Shown: positions 7,126 to 14,130 of the stretch, piece after piece | How positions within the stretch are numbered: the stretch's first letter is position 1 | Layout of the letters: every line of letters starts with the position of its first letter | Notes under the pieces: model-generated | What the model was told of the DNA's origin: nothing | What the model saw: the letters and a program-made list of their open reading frames with translations, nothing else | The model's database searches: none | Translations under genes and position numbers: made by a program | From: JAKEGK01 sp036507695 | GTDB taxonomy: Bacteria > Pseudomonadota > Gammaproteobacteria > SZUA-152 | Direction: 5' to 3' | NCBI GenBank assembly: GCA_036507695.1 | Contig: DATCIR010000296.1 | Span: forward strand, 1 to 15,847 | Length of the DNA: 15,847 bases

Positions 7126-7587
7126 CTACGAAGTAGAACCACTTCGATGCCAATCCCAGGCACAATCCAAATGCGCGCGCACCGTTTCCACGTTTTGCAA
7201 TCCACCTTCAATCATATATAGTAGTGGCGTTTTGTTGTCGAAACGCTGATTCTTTTGATTTAACCAGAAAGACGCCATATGGCCGTTGAGAGGAAAACTG
7301 GTTCGCAACGCATCGGCGATTCCCAAGAGATGCTCTATCCGTTCAAACACCGCGGAGTCCTCGGGCAATAACTCATTATCATAAAAACGGCGCATCGTGC
7401 GCACGCGAATACTGCTTGGTAAGGCAAGTAAAATAATCTTGTCGCCATGACTAACCCCCCACTCATCGAGCATGCGCATGATCAAATGAGTTAGTTCTAT
7501 CTTTTGCTCGTGGGTAAGATTTTCCAGCATAACGAAACATGCAGACTCTGCGAGTGAATTTTCCGGCTCAGCTGTTTCCCGGTTCAA
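7126..7587 (-). CDS. Orphan MbcA/ParS/Xre antitoxin-like protein
   Basis: The protein has up to 153 residues. The C-terminal third (MASFWLNQKNQRFDNKTPLL, then MIEGGLQNVETVRAHLDC) fits the MbcA/ParS/Xre toxin-binding domain: W-L-x4-N near the start, a PL turn, then GL..V...L. The middle (LTHLIMRMLDEWGVS..ILLALPSS) resembles the helical Xre-like region, where members bind DNA. In type II RES-Xre systems such proteins neutralise an NAD-degrading RES toxin encoded beside them. No RES gene is seen here: 182 bp without a gene lie downstream and 540 bp upstream, so it is an orphan and may act as a regulator. The start is unsure: TTG 7587 gives the full frame and ATG 7530 a version 19 residues shorter; neither has a good ribosome-binding site. 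A CGAAGT/ACTTCG hairpin overlaps the stop (7129-7146). Confidence 0.75.
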   Translation of the reverse strand: MNRETAEPENSLAESACFVMLENLTHEQKIELTHLIMRMLDEWGVSHGDKIILLALPSSIRVRTMRRFYDNELLPEDSAVFERIEHLLGIADALRTSFPLNGHMASFWLNQKNQRFDNKTPLLYMIEGGLQNVETVRAHLDCAWDWHRSGSTS

Positions 7588-8128
7588 CTAACTGCGAACG
7601 CTGAAGCCACAAACAAATCATGGTAACACGCGTCGAACTTCTGAAACTATCTATTGGGTGTTGATGTAAGACCGATTTCGACTGGTACTGGTTCACTTAG
7701 CCATCGCCTGCGGTGGAAATTCAAGGTCCAAACGTCCTTGCTCTGAGCGTATAATGGTAAGACACCCCTCCCCAAGTAATGACGTTGATTGAAGATATAT
7801 ATAATTCTGCTATGTGGTACGTTTTTAATTTACTATCCATATAATGATTTCATCGTCACCCACACTGCTAAGTGTTATGCAGTTCGATATAATCTGCTTG
7901 AGCACCGGCCCGGCACAATATTTTATCTTTTCGGCAATTTCCTATAGAATTTCCGCGCTTTTCTTGGTATGAATAGACTTGTAATTCGTTGCGTAAGTAG
8001 GCGATGCAAACTACTTAAGGAAAACGCCAAGTTTCAGTCAATACTACTAACTAAGCACTAAGCACTTCCAGGTATACTAGAAAGTGGACACCTATTGGCA
8101 GTCACTACTTTACAGAAAGGGAGAGGTA
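7588..8128. other. AT-rich intergenic region upstream of the rhodanese
   Basis: No gene is seen. Three TATAAT hexamers occur on the plus strand (7750-7755, 7840-7845, 7888-7893), none with a good TTGACA at 16-18 bp. A stem-loop lies at 7994-8017 (TAAGTAG/CTACTTA, 10-nt loop), with alternative GGCG/CGCC pairing (8000-8003 with 8025-8028). A 7-bp tandem CTAAGCA pair (8051-8064) precedes TATACT (8073-8078), the nearest -10-like element to the gene. The composition fits a long regulated promoter and leader. Confidence 0.45.
7994..8017 (+). promoter_or_regulatory. Stem-loop in the rhodanese upstream region
   Basis: A perfect 7-bp stem TAAGTAG/CTACTTA encloses a 10-nt loop; GCG 7991-7993 can also pair with CGC 8025-8027. 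Pairing of GGCG 8000-8003 with CGCC 8025-8028 would exclude the first stem, so two alternative folds exist about 110 nt before the start codon. It does not match any riboswitch consensus I can recall. Confidence 0.3.
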
Positions 8129-8953
8129 ATGATGTATCGCTTTTTTCAGCTGTTCCTGTCCGCGAACTTAGTCATGTTAAGCCATACCGTGTGGTCAGCG
8201 GAGGAAGGATTTCCCGGCAGGGATAAATATCCTGATGTTCCCTACATGGAGCTTGCGGACTTATACAATAACAAAATCAGTGGTAATGTTGTTATTGTCG
8301 ACACTCGCTCCAATTACGAATTTGAAACGCTTCGCATCAAAGACGCTTTGAATATACCCTTGGCGAACGATACCTTTGAAGAAAGCATCCGGGAACTGCG
8401 GCAAAAAACCGATAAAACTCTGGTCTTCTATTGTAACGGCCATCGCTGCATGAAATCCTATATCGCAGCCAAACGTTGCATCGAGGCCAATATTGATAAC
8501 GTCTCTGCGTATGACGCGGGCATATTCGATTGGACCAGGAAATACCCCAAAGAAGCGGTGCTACTAGGCACCAGCCCGGTCAGCCCTGACAGGCTTATAG
8601 CATCAAATCACTTCAAATCCAAGTTGCTGGATCCCGATACTTTTAGCTCTTATATCATGGAATCAAACAACCGGGTCGTTATCGATGTGCGCGACAAGTT
8701 TCAACGTGCCGGTGTGGGTTTTTATCCAGGAATCGAACGTTGGGCCGCGTTGGACGACCGGGAAAAACTCGAACGTTTTATCGTCAAAGCCAAAAAGGAA
8801 AACAAAACCTTGTTTGTCTATGACGAGGTCGGCAGCCAGGTGCAGTGGCTGCAATACGCCCTGGAAAAGGCCGGTGTCCAGAATTACTATTTCATGGATA
8901 AAGGCGCCCGCGCCTATTACGATATGATGGCAAAAATCGAGTGGAAAAAGTAA
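8129..8953 (+). CDS. Exported tandem rhodanese-like sulfurtransferase
   Basis: This 274-residue periplasmic protein has two rhodanese folds. The signal peptide (MMYRFFQLFLSANLVMLSHT, cleavage near WSA-EEG at 24) precedes domain 1 (about 36-150), with IVDTRSNYEFETLRIKDALN and the active loop FYCNGHRCMKS, whose Cys 102 would carry the persulfide. Domain 2 (about 165-270) keeps VIDVRDKFQRAGVGFYPG, but its loop reads VYDEVGSQVQW with no cysteine, so it is probably inactive and structural, as in many tandem rhodaneses. AAGGGAGAGG lies just upstream of two adjacent ATGs (8129, 8132), either of which may be used. A GTG at 8084 would bury the signal peptide behind 15 extra residues and is rejected. 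The substrate is unknown. Confidence 0.88.
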   Translation: MMYRFFQLFLSANLVMLSHTVWSAEEGFPGRDKYPDVPYMELADLYNNKISGNVVIVDTRSNYEFETLRIKDALNIPLANDTFEESIRELRQKTDKTLVFYCNGHRCMKSYIAAKRCIEANIDNVSAYDAGIFDWTRKYPKEAVLLGTSPVSPDRLIASNHFKSKLLDPDTFSSYIMESNNRVVIDVRDKFQRAGVGFYPGIERWAALDDREKLERFIVKAKKENKTLFVYDEVGSQVQWLQYALEKAGVQNYYFMDKGARAYYDMMAKIEWKK

Positions 8954-9008
8954 CAGCTCAAACGTCATCACTTTACATACCATTCGTTTTTGACCACCGC
9001 AAACGAAA

Positions 9009-9033
9009 CGGGTAACGCCAAAAGCGTTACCCG
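9009..9033 (-). terminator. 10-bp perfect hairpin, probably a (bidirectional) terminator
   Basis: CGGGTAACGC pairs perfectly with GCGTTACCCG around a 5-nt loop. It lies 55 nt past the rhodanese stop, but the better T-rich flank (TTTCGTTTG) is on the minus strand, 8 nt beyond the stop of the remnant frame at 9042. It may serve both strands. Confidence 0.6.
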
Positions 9034-9041
9034 CGAGTTGT

Positions 9042-9224
9042 TCATCCAATGCCAGCGTACTGCCTCAGCGTTGCCTGTATCGTCTCCGCGGTCAAGTACC
9101 TAACATCATCATAGTAACCGTGGGCAACAGTGCATTTCATGGCGCTGCCGTTTGCCAGACGCCGGTCGATTTCCGCAATAAACCCCGTAAAGTCAGTGCT
9201 ATTATGCGTTGTCAGTTTCTGTTG
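9042..9224 (-). pseudogene. Possible 3' remnant of a protein-coding gene
   Basis: An open frame of 60 codons plus TGA reads ...DFTGFIAEIDRRLANGSAMK..HGYYDDVRYLTAETIQATLRQYAGIG. The composition is protein-like, with alternating charged and hydrophobic helices. There is no usable start before an internal ATG at 9140, and in-frame TAA (9225-9227) closes it upstream. A terminator-like hairpin follows the stop on the same strand, as at a true gene end. I do not recognise the family. It may be the C-terminal piece of a decayed gene, a gene with a frameshift, or a 32-residue small protein from ATG 9140. Chance openness remains possible. Confidence 0.35.
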
Positions 9225-9335
9225 TTATTGCGGATTAAGCGCAGGGCTGGTTGCGCGGTTGACGTTAATATTGATAGAAGAATAATTATGGAGGGATTTT
9301 ATGATTTGAGTAGCGCTTGTTTCACACCAGTGTTC
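9225..9335. other. Short region between the remnant and the barrel-like gene
   Basis: AT-rich sequence with GGAGGG (9290-9295) followed 6 nt later by an ATG (9301) that meets a stop after two codons. I see no gene and no terminator for the barrel-like gene ending at 9336. Confidence 0.3.
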
Positions 9336-10223
9336 TCACCAGTAATAGGTCAGCATTACCTTGACGAAATCCGTCGTTGTATCATCATAGTTCTCCTGGG
9401 TACCGGCAGTTAAACCGATAGTCCAGTCATCAACCCGGTTGGTCGCTATATATACTGTCCAAATATTGGATATGTCCCCATCGATGGCAGACTCGACACG
9501 CGCCCAATCCAATCCGAATGATTCTGTATTCCGGAAATAATTCATGCCCAGCAGTATCTGCTTATCATCCGCAACGCTTTTTAAGCGGCCTACCAATAAC
9601 GGAATGTCTTGAGATTCCGCGCACGCCAGCAAGGCCTCGCGATCCTTGCTGTAATCCAATGTCACATAACCCGCGCTTAACGCAAATTTTTTATTGGGAA
9701 AATATTTCGCGTCCAGTGCGATGGCGGTGTTATCCAGTTGGCTTTCACAATCCGCTTGCACAAAAACGTCTATTCGCCGGTATTGCGGTGATACGGTGAA
9801 GGTTAAATCGCGGAAATCCAGCGCCAGAAAAACACTCAATGTATCCGTTGTTATTTTGTTTTCCTCACCCCAGTGTTCAAAGTCAACTCCGATGCGGAAT
9901 TTTTTGGCTGAATGAAAGGCATAACCGGCTCCGTAGGTTTGGGTATTCAGTGCTTCCAGCGTGCCACTCACCGTTTCGTCGCGTCTACCATAAGTCAGGG
10001 ACACTCGATCTTCCGCCGTAACCATCAGGCTCGCAAACAACAACACGTCGCGTCCTTTGTCGGAGTCGATGCCGTACTCTAGATTTAACAGACTGGGAAT
10101 ATATGGCGCTGTTATATCGAGATCGTCGGCGTACACCCCTTGGGCTGGAATTAGCGCACAGAATAAGCTCATTAAAAACCAGACACTTGCTGAAATTTTA
10201 TATTTTTTATAAATGCGCGGCAT
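9336..10223 (-). CDS. Outer-membrane beta-barrel-like exported protein (hypothetical)
   Basis: The 295-residue protein starts with a Sec signal peptide: MPRIYKKYK basic end, hydrophobic core SASVWFLMSLFCALIPA, cleavage near VYA-DDL at about 33. The mature part consists of amphipathic beta strands with alternating hydrophobic residues, in pairs joined by polar turns (FRIGVDFEHWG, LSVFLALDFRDLTFTVSPQY, FALSAGYVTLDYS, QILLGMNYF, IWTVYIATN, WTIGLTAGT). It ends FVKVMLTYYW, a terminal aromatic as used by the BAM complex to recognise outer-membrane barrels. Twelve or so strands seem possible. Two cysteines in the middle could pair. I do not recognise the family, so transport or adhesion roles are open. 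It lies 125 bp downstream of the DUF3106 gene on the same strand and could be a late member of that operon. Start ATG 10223 follows an in-frame stop; its ribosome-binding site is weak. Confidence 0.8.
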   Translation of the reverse strand: MPRIYKKYKISASVWFLMSLFCALIPAQGVYADDLDITAPYIPSLLNLEYGIDSDKGRDVLLFASLMVTAEDRVSLTYGRRDETVSGTLEALNTQTYGAGYAFHSAKKFRIGVDFEHWGEENKITTDTLSVFLALDFRDLTFTVSPQYRRIDVFVQADCESQLDNTAIALDAKYFPNKKFALSAGYVTLDYSKDREALLACAESQDIPLLVGRLKSVADDKQILLGMNYFRNTESFGLDWARVESAIDGDISNIWTVYIATNRVDDWTIGLTAGTQENYDDTTTDFVKVMLTYYW

Positions 10224-10348
10224 GCATCATAAGGTAACCCTTACGCTGCGCGGAGTGCAATGCCTCGAACAAAGATAACGCCAGCTATCGTAACGATAAT
10301 AAGCTTATAAACTACTCACTCTCCCGTCTGCCGATTTTTTCCGGGCAA

Positions 10349-10858
10349 TTAGTTGTTTTTACCCTTTCCAAGCGCTTTTCCCGGGGGAACTTTCAATTTT
10401 TGCATCCGTTTCATTTGTTGATTGACGGCCTGACGTTCTTGCGGCGTCATATCCTTCCATTGCTGCCGAAGTTGCTGGCGCCGGTCCTCGGGCAGATTTT
10501 TAAACCATTGGTAACGATCCCGGACCAGGTGCTGTTCTTCCGGGGTTAAGTTCTGAAAACGTTCGAATCGCTGGCGCAGCAGTACACGTTGTTCGGCGTC
10601 GAGATCTTGCCAGGCTTTAAATCGCTGCCTTAATAACTGCTTTTGCTCCGGTGTGAGTTCTTGCCAGCGTGAGGCGCCTTTCATCAGGCGCCACTGCTGA
10701 CCGGGTGGCAGGCTATCCCACTTTTCCGCATATGGCTGCAGAAGCGTTTGTTCCTCGCTGCCCAGGTCATTCCAGGCAATTTTATTTTGGAGTGTCCCGG
10801 CCCAGCCTGCGCCTGATAGCACACCCAGCAACACTAAAGTAATGAACCGGTTAATCAT
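10349..10858 (-). CDS. DUF3106 domain exported protein
   Basis: This 169-residue protein has a signal peptide (MINRFITLVLLGVLSGAGWA) and a mature part made of degenerate helical repeats of about 18-20 residues: WQELTPEQKQLLRQRFKAW, then FQNLTPEEQHLVRDRYQWF, then FKNLPEDRRQQLRQQW, the last ending MTPQERQAVNQQMKRM. Each has a hydrophobic aromatic, an L-[TP]-PE cap and a basic amphipathic helix, the DUF3106 pattern. The tail is Lys/Gly-rich. The function of DUF3106 is unknown, though it is often found with sigma factors and DUF3619 genes. ATG 10858 is chosen because GAGG lies 9 nt upstream and the signal peptide begins there; an ATG at 10879 adds seven residues. The gene overlaps the preceding one by 8 nt (ATGATTAA), implying translational coupling. 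Confidence 0.88.
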   Translation of the reverse strand: MINRFITLVLLGVLSGAGWAGTLQNKIAWNDLGSEEQTLLQPYAEKWDSLPPGQQWRLMKGASRWQELTPEQKQLLRQRFKAWQDLDAEQRVLLRQRFERFQNLTPEEQHLVRDRYQWFKNLPEDRRQQLRQQWKDMTPQERQAVNQQMKRMQKLKVPPGKALGKGKNN

Positions 10859-11132
10859 CGTCTGATACCTCATTAACATTGACTTTTACTTTAGCGAGCG
10901 GATCCTGGTTTAGGTCCTCTTCGCTTACCTCAAGAAATCGCATGGGATCCACCCACTCGCCGTCTTTGGTATGCCATTCCCCAAGAAACTCCAGCAATTC
11001 CATGCTGGGATTGTTGTCATCCGTTGCGGCATACGTGTTGAACGCAATACTCAGCAACATAATAATGACCGCAACCGGCGGCAGTGGCATTTGCAGTAGT
11101 GACAACACCGGTTTAACTGGCAGTTTGTTCAT
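10851..11132 (-). CDS. Small exported acidic protein of the sigma-factor operon
   Basis: The 93-residue protein has an N-terminal hydrophobic segment (VAVIIMLLSIAFNTYA, probable signal peptide, cleavage near TYA-ATD at 35). The mature part, about 58 residues, is strongly acidic, with ELLEFLGEWHTKDGEWVDP as its most structured part. I do not recognise a named domain. Its first 20 nt overlap the end of the DUF3619-like gene and its last 8 nt overlap the DUF3106 start, so it lies within a compact operon, which strongly supports that it is real. Its ribosome-binding site is weak, in keeping with coupling to the upstream gene. A periplasmic or envelope partner of the DUF3106 protein is possible, by position only. 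Confidence 0.8.
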   Translation of the reverse strand: MNKLPVKPVLSLLQMPLPPVAVIIMLLSIAFNTYAATDDNNPSMELLEFLGEWHTKDGEWVDPMRFLEVSEEDLNQDPLAKVKVNVNEVSDDD

Positions 11133-11538
11133 TGACGGCTAACCACTGATAAAATTCCAGCTCCTTGAAAAGTTCGATCTCATCGGAGGTGGTCAATAAA
11201 TTCAGGTCTTCCAGTGCCGTCACGGGTGCGTCGCTTTGCGTGGGCTGCTCAGTCCAGGGCGTAAACACAAGCACACCCACCGACATCGCGGTGGCCAAAG
11301 CGCCCACCGGCAAATACCATCGGGTGTATCCCAGGACAGGTAGCTTGCTTGAAGCCGCATCCACCGCATGACGCCGAAGCGCCGCGAGGCTGGACAATGT
11401 GTCCGCATCAATCTGCTCCAGGCTGTCTTCCAGGGTCGATCTGGCTGCGGCCAACAACACCTGATCATCAAGCGAATTCTGCCTGTTGATACTTGTGTTG
11501 TTGCCTGTAGTGTTACCTGAGTTGCTTTCGCCTGTCAT
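11113..11538 (-). CDS. DUF3619-like membrane protein, probable sigma-factor partner
   Basis: The 141-residue protein has a polar, helical N-terminal part (DDQVLLAAARSTLEDSLEQI, then LSSLAALRRHAVDAASS), one TM segment (YLPVGALATAMSVGVLVF, about 77-94) and an acidic periplasmic C-terminal part (ALEDLNLLTTSDEIELFKEL, then EFYQWLA). The layout and the ALRRHAVDAA helix fit DUF3619 proteins, which usually sit next to sigma factors and may act as anti-sigma-like regulators; no zinc-binding HxxxCxxC motif is present. ATG 11538 overlaps the sigma-factor stop by 4 nt (ATGA), so this start is favoured over an upstream ATG at 11616 that would read 26 residues through the sigma gene. Role by position and topology only. 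Confidence 0.8.
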   Translation of the reverse strand: MTGESNSGNTTGNNTSINRQNSLDDQVLLAAARSTLEDSLEQIDADTLSSLAALRRHAVDAASSKLPVLGYTRWYLPVGALATAMSVGVLVFTPWTEQPTQSDAPVTALEDLNLLTTSDEIELFKELEFYQWLAVNEQTAS

Positions 11539-12119
11539 AGCCGGTGGTCCTCTAATTTTTGCCGCAACGCATGGATAGCCCTGGAAAAATGGGTTTTCAC
11601 ACTGCCAGCCGTGCATCCCATGGCCTGCGCCGTTTCTTCAACATTCAGTCCTTCCAGCACCCGCAACAAAAACGCTTGTTGTTGCCGCAGCGGCAATTGA
11701 TGCAGTGCTGCTTCTAACGCTTCAATGGTCCGTTCGTTGACCAGTTTCATGACCGGTCCATCAGCGTGAGCATCTTCGAACAAGTCAATGGTGTTACCCT
11801 GAGCGTCACTGCCTAGGTTGTCAGCGCTGTCTTTTTGCGCCCGCTGTTGTGTTCCAACCTTGGTAAATTCCAGCCACGTCCGCCATTGGTTGCGGACTTT
11901 TTGGCGCCGATACCAGTCGCGGATCGTGCTCTGCAGGATTTTGTGGAACAACGGCGCCCATTCTTCAACGGAACGATCCGCATAATGTTGGGCAAGCTTC
12001 ATCATGCTGTCTTGCACGATATCCAGCGCATCTTCCCGGTTACCGCTGGCAATAAATGCCATGCGATACGCTCTGCGCTCAATACTTGTTAGGAATTGAT
12101 CTAAACCCCTAGACGTCAC
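11535..12119 (-). CDS. ECF-like RNA polymerase sigma factor
   Basis: The 194-residue protein has the two sigma-70 regions that ECF factors keep. Region 2 is at about 8-75: RRAYRMAFIASGNREDALDI, then VQDSMMKLAQHY, then WAPLFHKILQSTIRDWYRR, the last part being the -10-recognising and melting helices. Region 4 is at about 135-190: ALEAALHQLPLRQQQAFLLR, then LEGLNVEETAQAMGCTAGSV, then KTHFSRAIHALRQKL with a clear helix-turn-helix. A polar linker of about 50 residues joins them. The start is GTG at 12119 with GGGG 6 nt upstream. It heads an operon with a DUF3619-like protein, a small exported protein and a DUF3106 protein. A sigma-70-type extended -10 promoter precedes it, so it is probably not dependent only on itself. 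Confidence 0.92.
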   Translation of the reverse strand: MTSRGLDQFLTSIERRAYRMAFIASGNREDALDIVQDSMMKLAQHYADRSVEEWAPLFHKILQSTIRDWYRRQKVRNQWRTWLEFTKVGTQQRAQKDSADNLGSDAQGNTIDLFEDAHADGPVMKLVNERTIEALEAALHQLPLRQQQAFLLRVLEGLNVEETAQAMGCTAGSVKTHFSRAIHALRQKLEDHRL

Positions 12120-12186
12120 GAATCCCCGCCAATGGCAACTGTGTCCAACACCTCAAGAAAATCTCAAGCTATTGATTTTGGACGTA

Positions 12187-12195
12187 ATTATACCA
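12187..12195 (-). promoter_or_regulatory. Extended -10 promoter for the sigma-factor operon
   Basis: On the minus strand TGG-TATAAT gives a perfect -10 hexamer with the TGn extension. Transcription would start near 12180, about 60 nt before the GTG at 12119. No good -35 is present at 16-18 bp, which extended -10 promoters tolerate. Confidence 0.6.
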
Positions 12196-12417
12196 TTTGT
12201 CCAGGACCGCGATGCAGAGCCGGTGAGCAGGCGTAATGATCGATTTAAACACGGCTTATGGGTAATAAACGCAGTGTCAGATCGCAGGTTGACAGTATTC
12301 TGCTCAGTCACGGTTGGGAATTAATCGGCTTTGCGCATCAAATGGTTGTTAAAACAAGGAGGAAGGTAATACTCACTCACGATTCGCCAGCGAGCCGGCA
12401 GCAGTGCAATTAACTAT

Positions 12418-12468
12418 GAATAACGAAGAACTTGGAATAACGAAGAACTTGGAATAACGATGAACTTG
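12418..12468. repeat. Three 17-bp tandem repeats GAATAACGAAGAACTTG
   Basis: Units at 12418-12434, 12435-12451 and 12452-12468; the first two are identical and the third differs at one base (A to T at position 10). The array ends about 94 bp from the gpmI stop. It may be a small minisatellite, and copy number could vary between strains. Confidence 0.9.
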
Positions 12469-12561
12469 CTATTCACTCTCAACCGAGGAGCCCGCATCCT
12501 ATCGGCTATGCTCGGCGGGAACATGGCTAGTGCCAATCACAATTGTCAATCACAACCGTGT

Positions 12562-14130
12562 TCAACTGGCTTTTGCGACCTGTGCGATCAACAACGATTG
12601 GGAGGGCATGGAATCGGGCTGGTCAATACCCATGAGTTGCAACACCGTAGGCGCAATACTGCTAAGGCCGGCGCCGTTAGCCAATTGCCATTGCTGCTTG
12701 TCCACGATCAGGCAGGGCACAGGAAAAGTGGTGTGCTGGGTATGCGGGGCCCCGGTCGCCGCATCGACCATCTCTTCACAGTTGCCATGATCCGCCGTAA
12801 CAATCACTGAATACTCATGTTGAATGGCGCAATCCAGCAGCCGTCCGACTTCGTAGTCCAACGCTTCGATAGCCTGAATGATGGCAGCCGGTATTCCCGT
12901 ATGTCCGACCATGTCCCCATTGGCATAGTTAACGACAATAAAAGCATACTTTTCAGCTTCAATCGCCCGGATAACGGCATCGCTGACTTCATGGGCGCTC
13001 ATCGCAGGCGCTTCATCATAAGTGGCGACCTTAGGCGACGGCACTATCACCCGGTCTTCATTTGGGTACGCTTCGCCGACCCGGCCATTAAAGAAATACG
13101 TGACGTGGGCATATTTTTCTGTTTCCGCGCAGTGAAACTGGCTCAGCCCCTGTTTGCTGATGATTTCCCCAAGGGTTACCCTGGGCCGGTCCTGGCAAAA
13201 GGCGTAGGGTAAATGGAAATGTTCATCGTATTCCGTCATACAGGTTACCGGTACGGGAATATATTGATCTCTGGTAAAGCCAGTAAAGTCGTCACTGCTA
13301 ATCGCGGCGGTCAGCTGCCGTGCCCGGTCTTTGCGGAAATTGTAAAATATCACCGCATCATCGCGATCGATATGGCAGTCGTTACTTAAAACCGTCGGCA
13401 GTATAAATTCATCCGAATTACCATTCTGATAGGCAATATCAATTGCCTGTGCCACGGATTGCGCCGTCAGCTGGCCTTGTCCAAGCGCTATGGTGCGCCA
13501 GGCTTTCTCGGTGCGGTCCCAACGATGGTCACGATCCATGGCGTAATAACGTCCCATGACAGAGACAACCCGGCCTCCCGCGCTTTCCAACGCCGCCTCA
13601 AGTTCCGCCACATATAACTTGGCGGATTTTGGCGGTGTATCACGGCCGTCCGTGATCATATGAACCAGCGGTTTGACGCCCTGCCGCTGGCATAATTTAA
13701 TAAGTGCTAGCAAATGGTTGATATGACTATGCACTCCCCCATCGGACACCAGGCCAATCAAATGCACGGGTTTTCCATGGCTTCCTGCCTTGATAAGCGT
13801 TTCCAGCAACACCGGGTTTTCATAAAAACTGCCATTTTCCACGCTATCATCAATCGTCACCAGGTCCTGGCGGATCACCTGGCCGCATCCCAGGGTCAAG
13901 TGACCCACCTCGGAATTGCCCATTTGCCCATGCGGCAAGCCAACCGCATGACCCGAAGCTTTGAGTGAGGTTGAAGGATATTGCGCAAAGAACGCATCCA
14001 GGCGGGGGGTATCGGCTTGTGCCACGCCATTGTGCTCCGGGCTGGGGTTGATACCAAACCCATCCAGAATTACCAGCACTACCGGTCTACGAGGAGAGAT
14101 TTTTCTATTGGTCATTCGGTTAGATTCCAT
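12562..14130 (-). CDS. gpmI: 2,3-bisphosphoglycerate-independent phosphoglycerate mutase
   Basis: GpmI interconverts 3- and 2-phosphoglycerate in glycolysis and gluconeogenesis, in the cytosol, with two Mn2+ ions. The 522 residues match the family (about 510-515). Motifs in order: VLVILDGFGIN with metal Asp 23; MGNSEVGHLTLG with the phosphoserine-forming Ser 73; GGVHSHINH (131-139); MITDGRDTPP (159-167); MGRYYAMDRDHRWDR (192-206); NFRKDRARQL; VVNYANGDMVGHTG; and TADHGNCEEM, which supplies late metal ligands. Nothing key is missing. Start ATG 14130 or the internal ATG five codons on; neither has a strong ribosome-binding site. It is flanked by gaps of 275 and 442 bp, so probably monocistronic. 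Confidence 0.97.
   Translation of the reverse strand: MESNRMTNRKISPRRPVVLVILDGFGINPSPEHNGVAQADTPRLDAFFAQYPSTSLKASGHAVGLPHGQMGNSEVGHLTLGCGQVIRQDLVTIDDSVENGSFYENPVLLETLIKAGSHGKPVHLIGLVSDGGVHSHINHLLALIKLCQRQGVKPLVHMITDGRDTPPKSAKLYVAELEAALESAGGRVVSVMGRYYAMDRDHRWDRTEKAWRTIALGQGQLTAQSVAQAIDIAYQNGNSDEFILPTVLSNDCHIDRDDAVIFYNFRKDRARQLTAAISSDDFTGFTRDQYIPVPVTCMTEYDEHFHLPYAFCQDRPRVTLGEIISKQGLSQFHCAETEKYAHVTYFFNGRVGEAYPNEDRVIVPSPKVATYDEAPAMSAHEVSDAVIRAIEAEKYAFIVVNYANGDMVGHTGIPAAIIQAIEALDYEVGRLLDCAIQHEYSVIVTADHGNCEEMVDAATGAPHTQHTTFPVPCLIVDKQQWQLANGAGLSSIAPTVLQLMGIDQPDSMPSQSLLIAQVAKAS

Larger units (their letters stand above)
12120..12561. other. Intergenic region between sigma factor and gpmI
   Basis: It contains the extended -10 promoter (12187-12195) and the 17-bp tandem repeats (12418-12468). 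A plus-strand AAGGAGGAAGG (12356-12366) looks like a ribosome-binding site but no ATG follows at the right distance. An interrupted CCGAG/CTCGG dyad (12483-12515) lies past the gpmI stop without a T-tract. No gene is seen. Confidence 0.45.

Noticed and set aside
7981..8040. GEMM-type c-di-GMP riboswitch
   Set aside because: A GCAAAC stretch is present but the conserved GGGCAAACC, GGGACGCAAAGCC and tetraloop-receptor parts are missing.
12483..12515. gpmI terminator
   Set aside because: Imperfect, long loop and no T-tract on the minus strand.
12460..12810. Plus-strand frame starting in the 17-bp repeats
   Set aside because: Mostly antisense to the gpmI 3' end; composition not protein-like.
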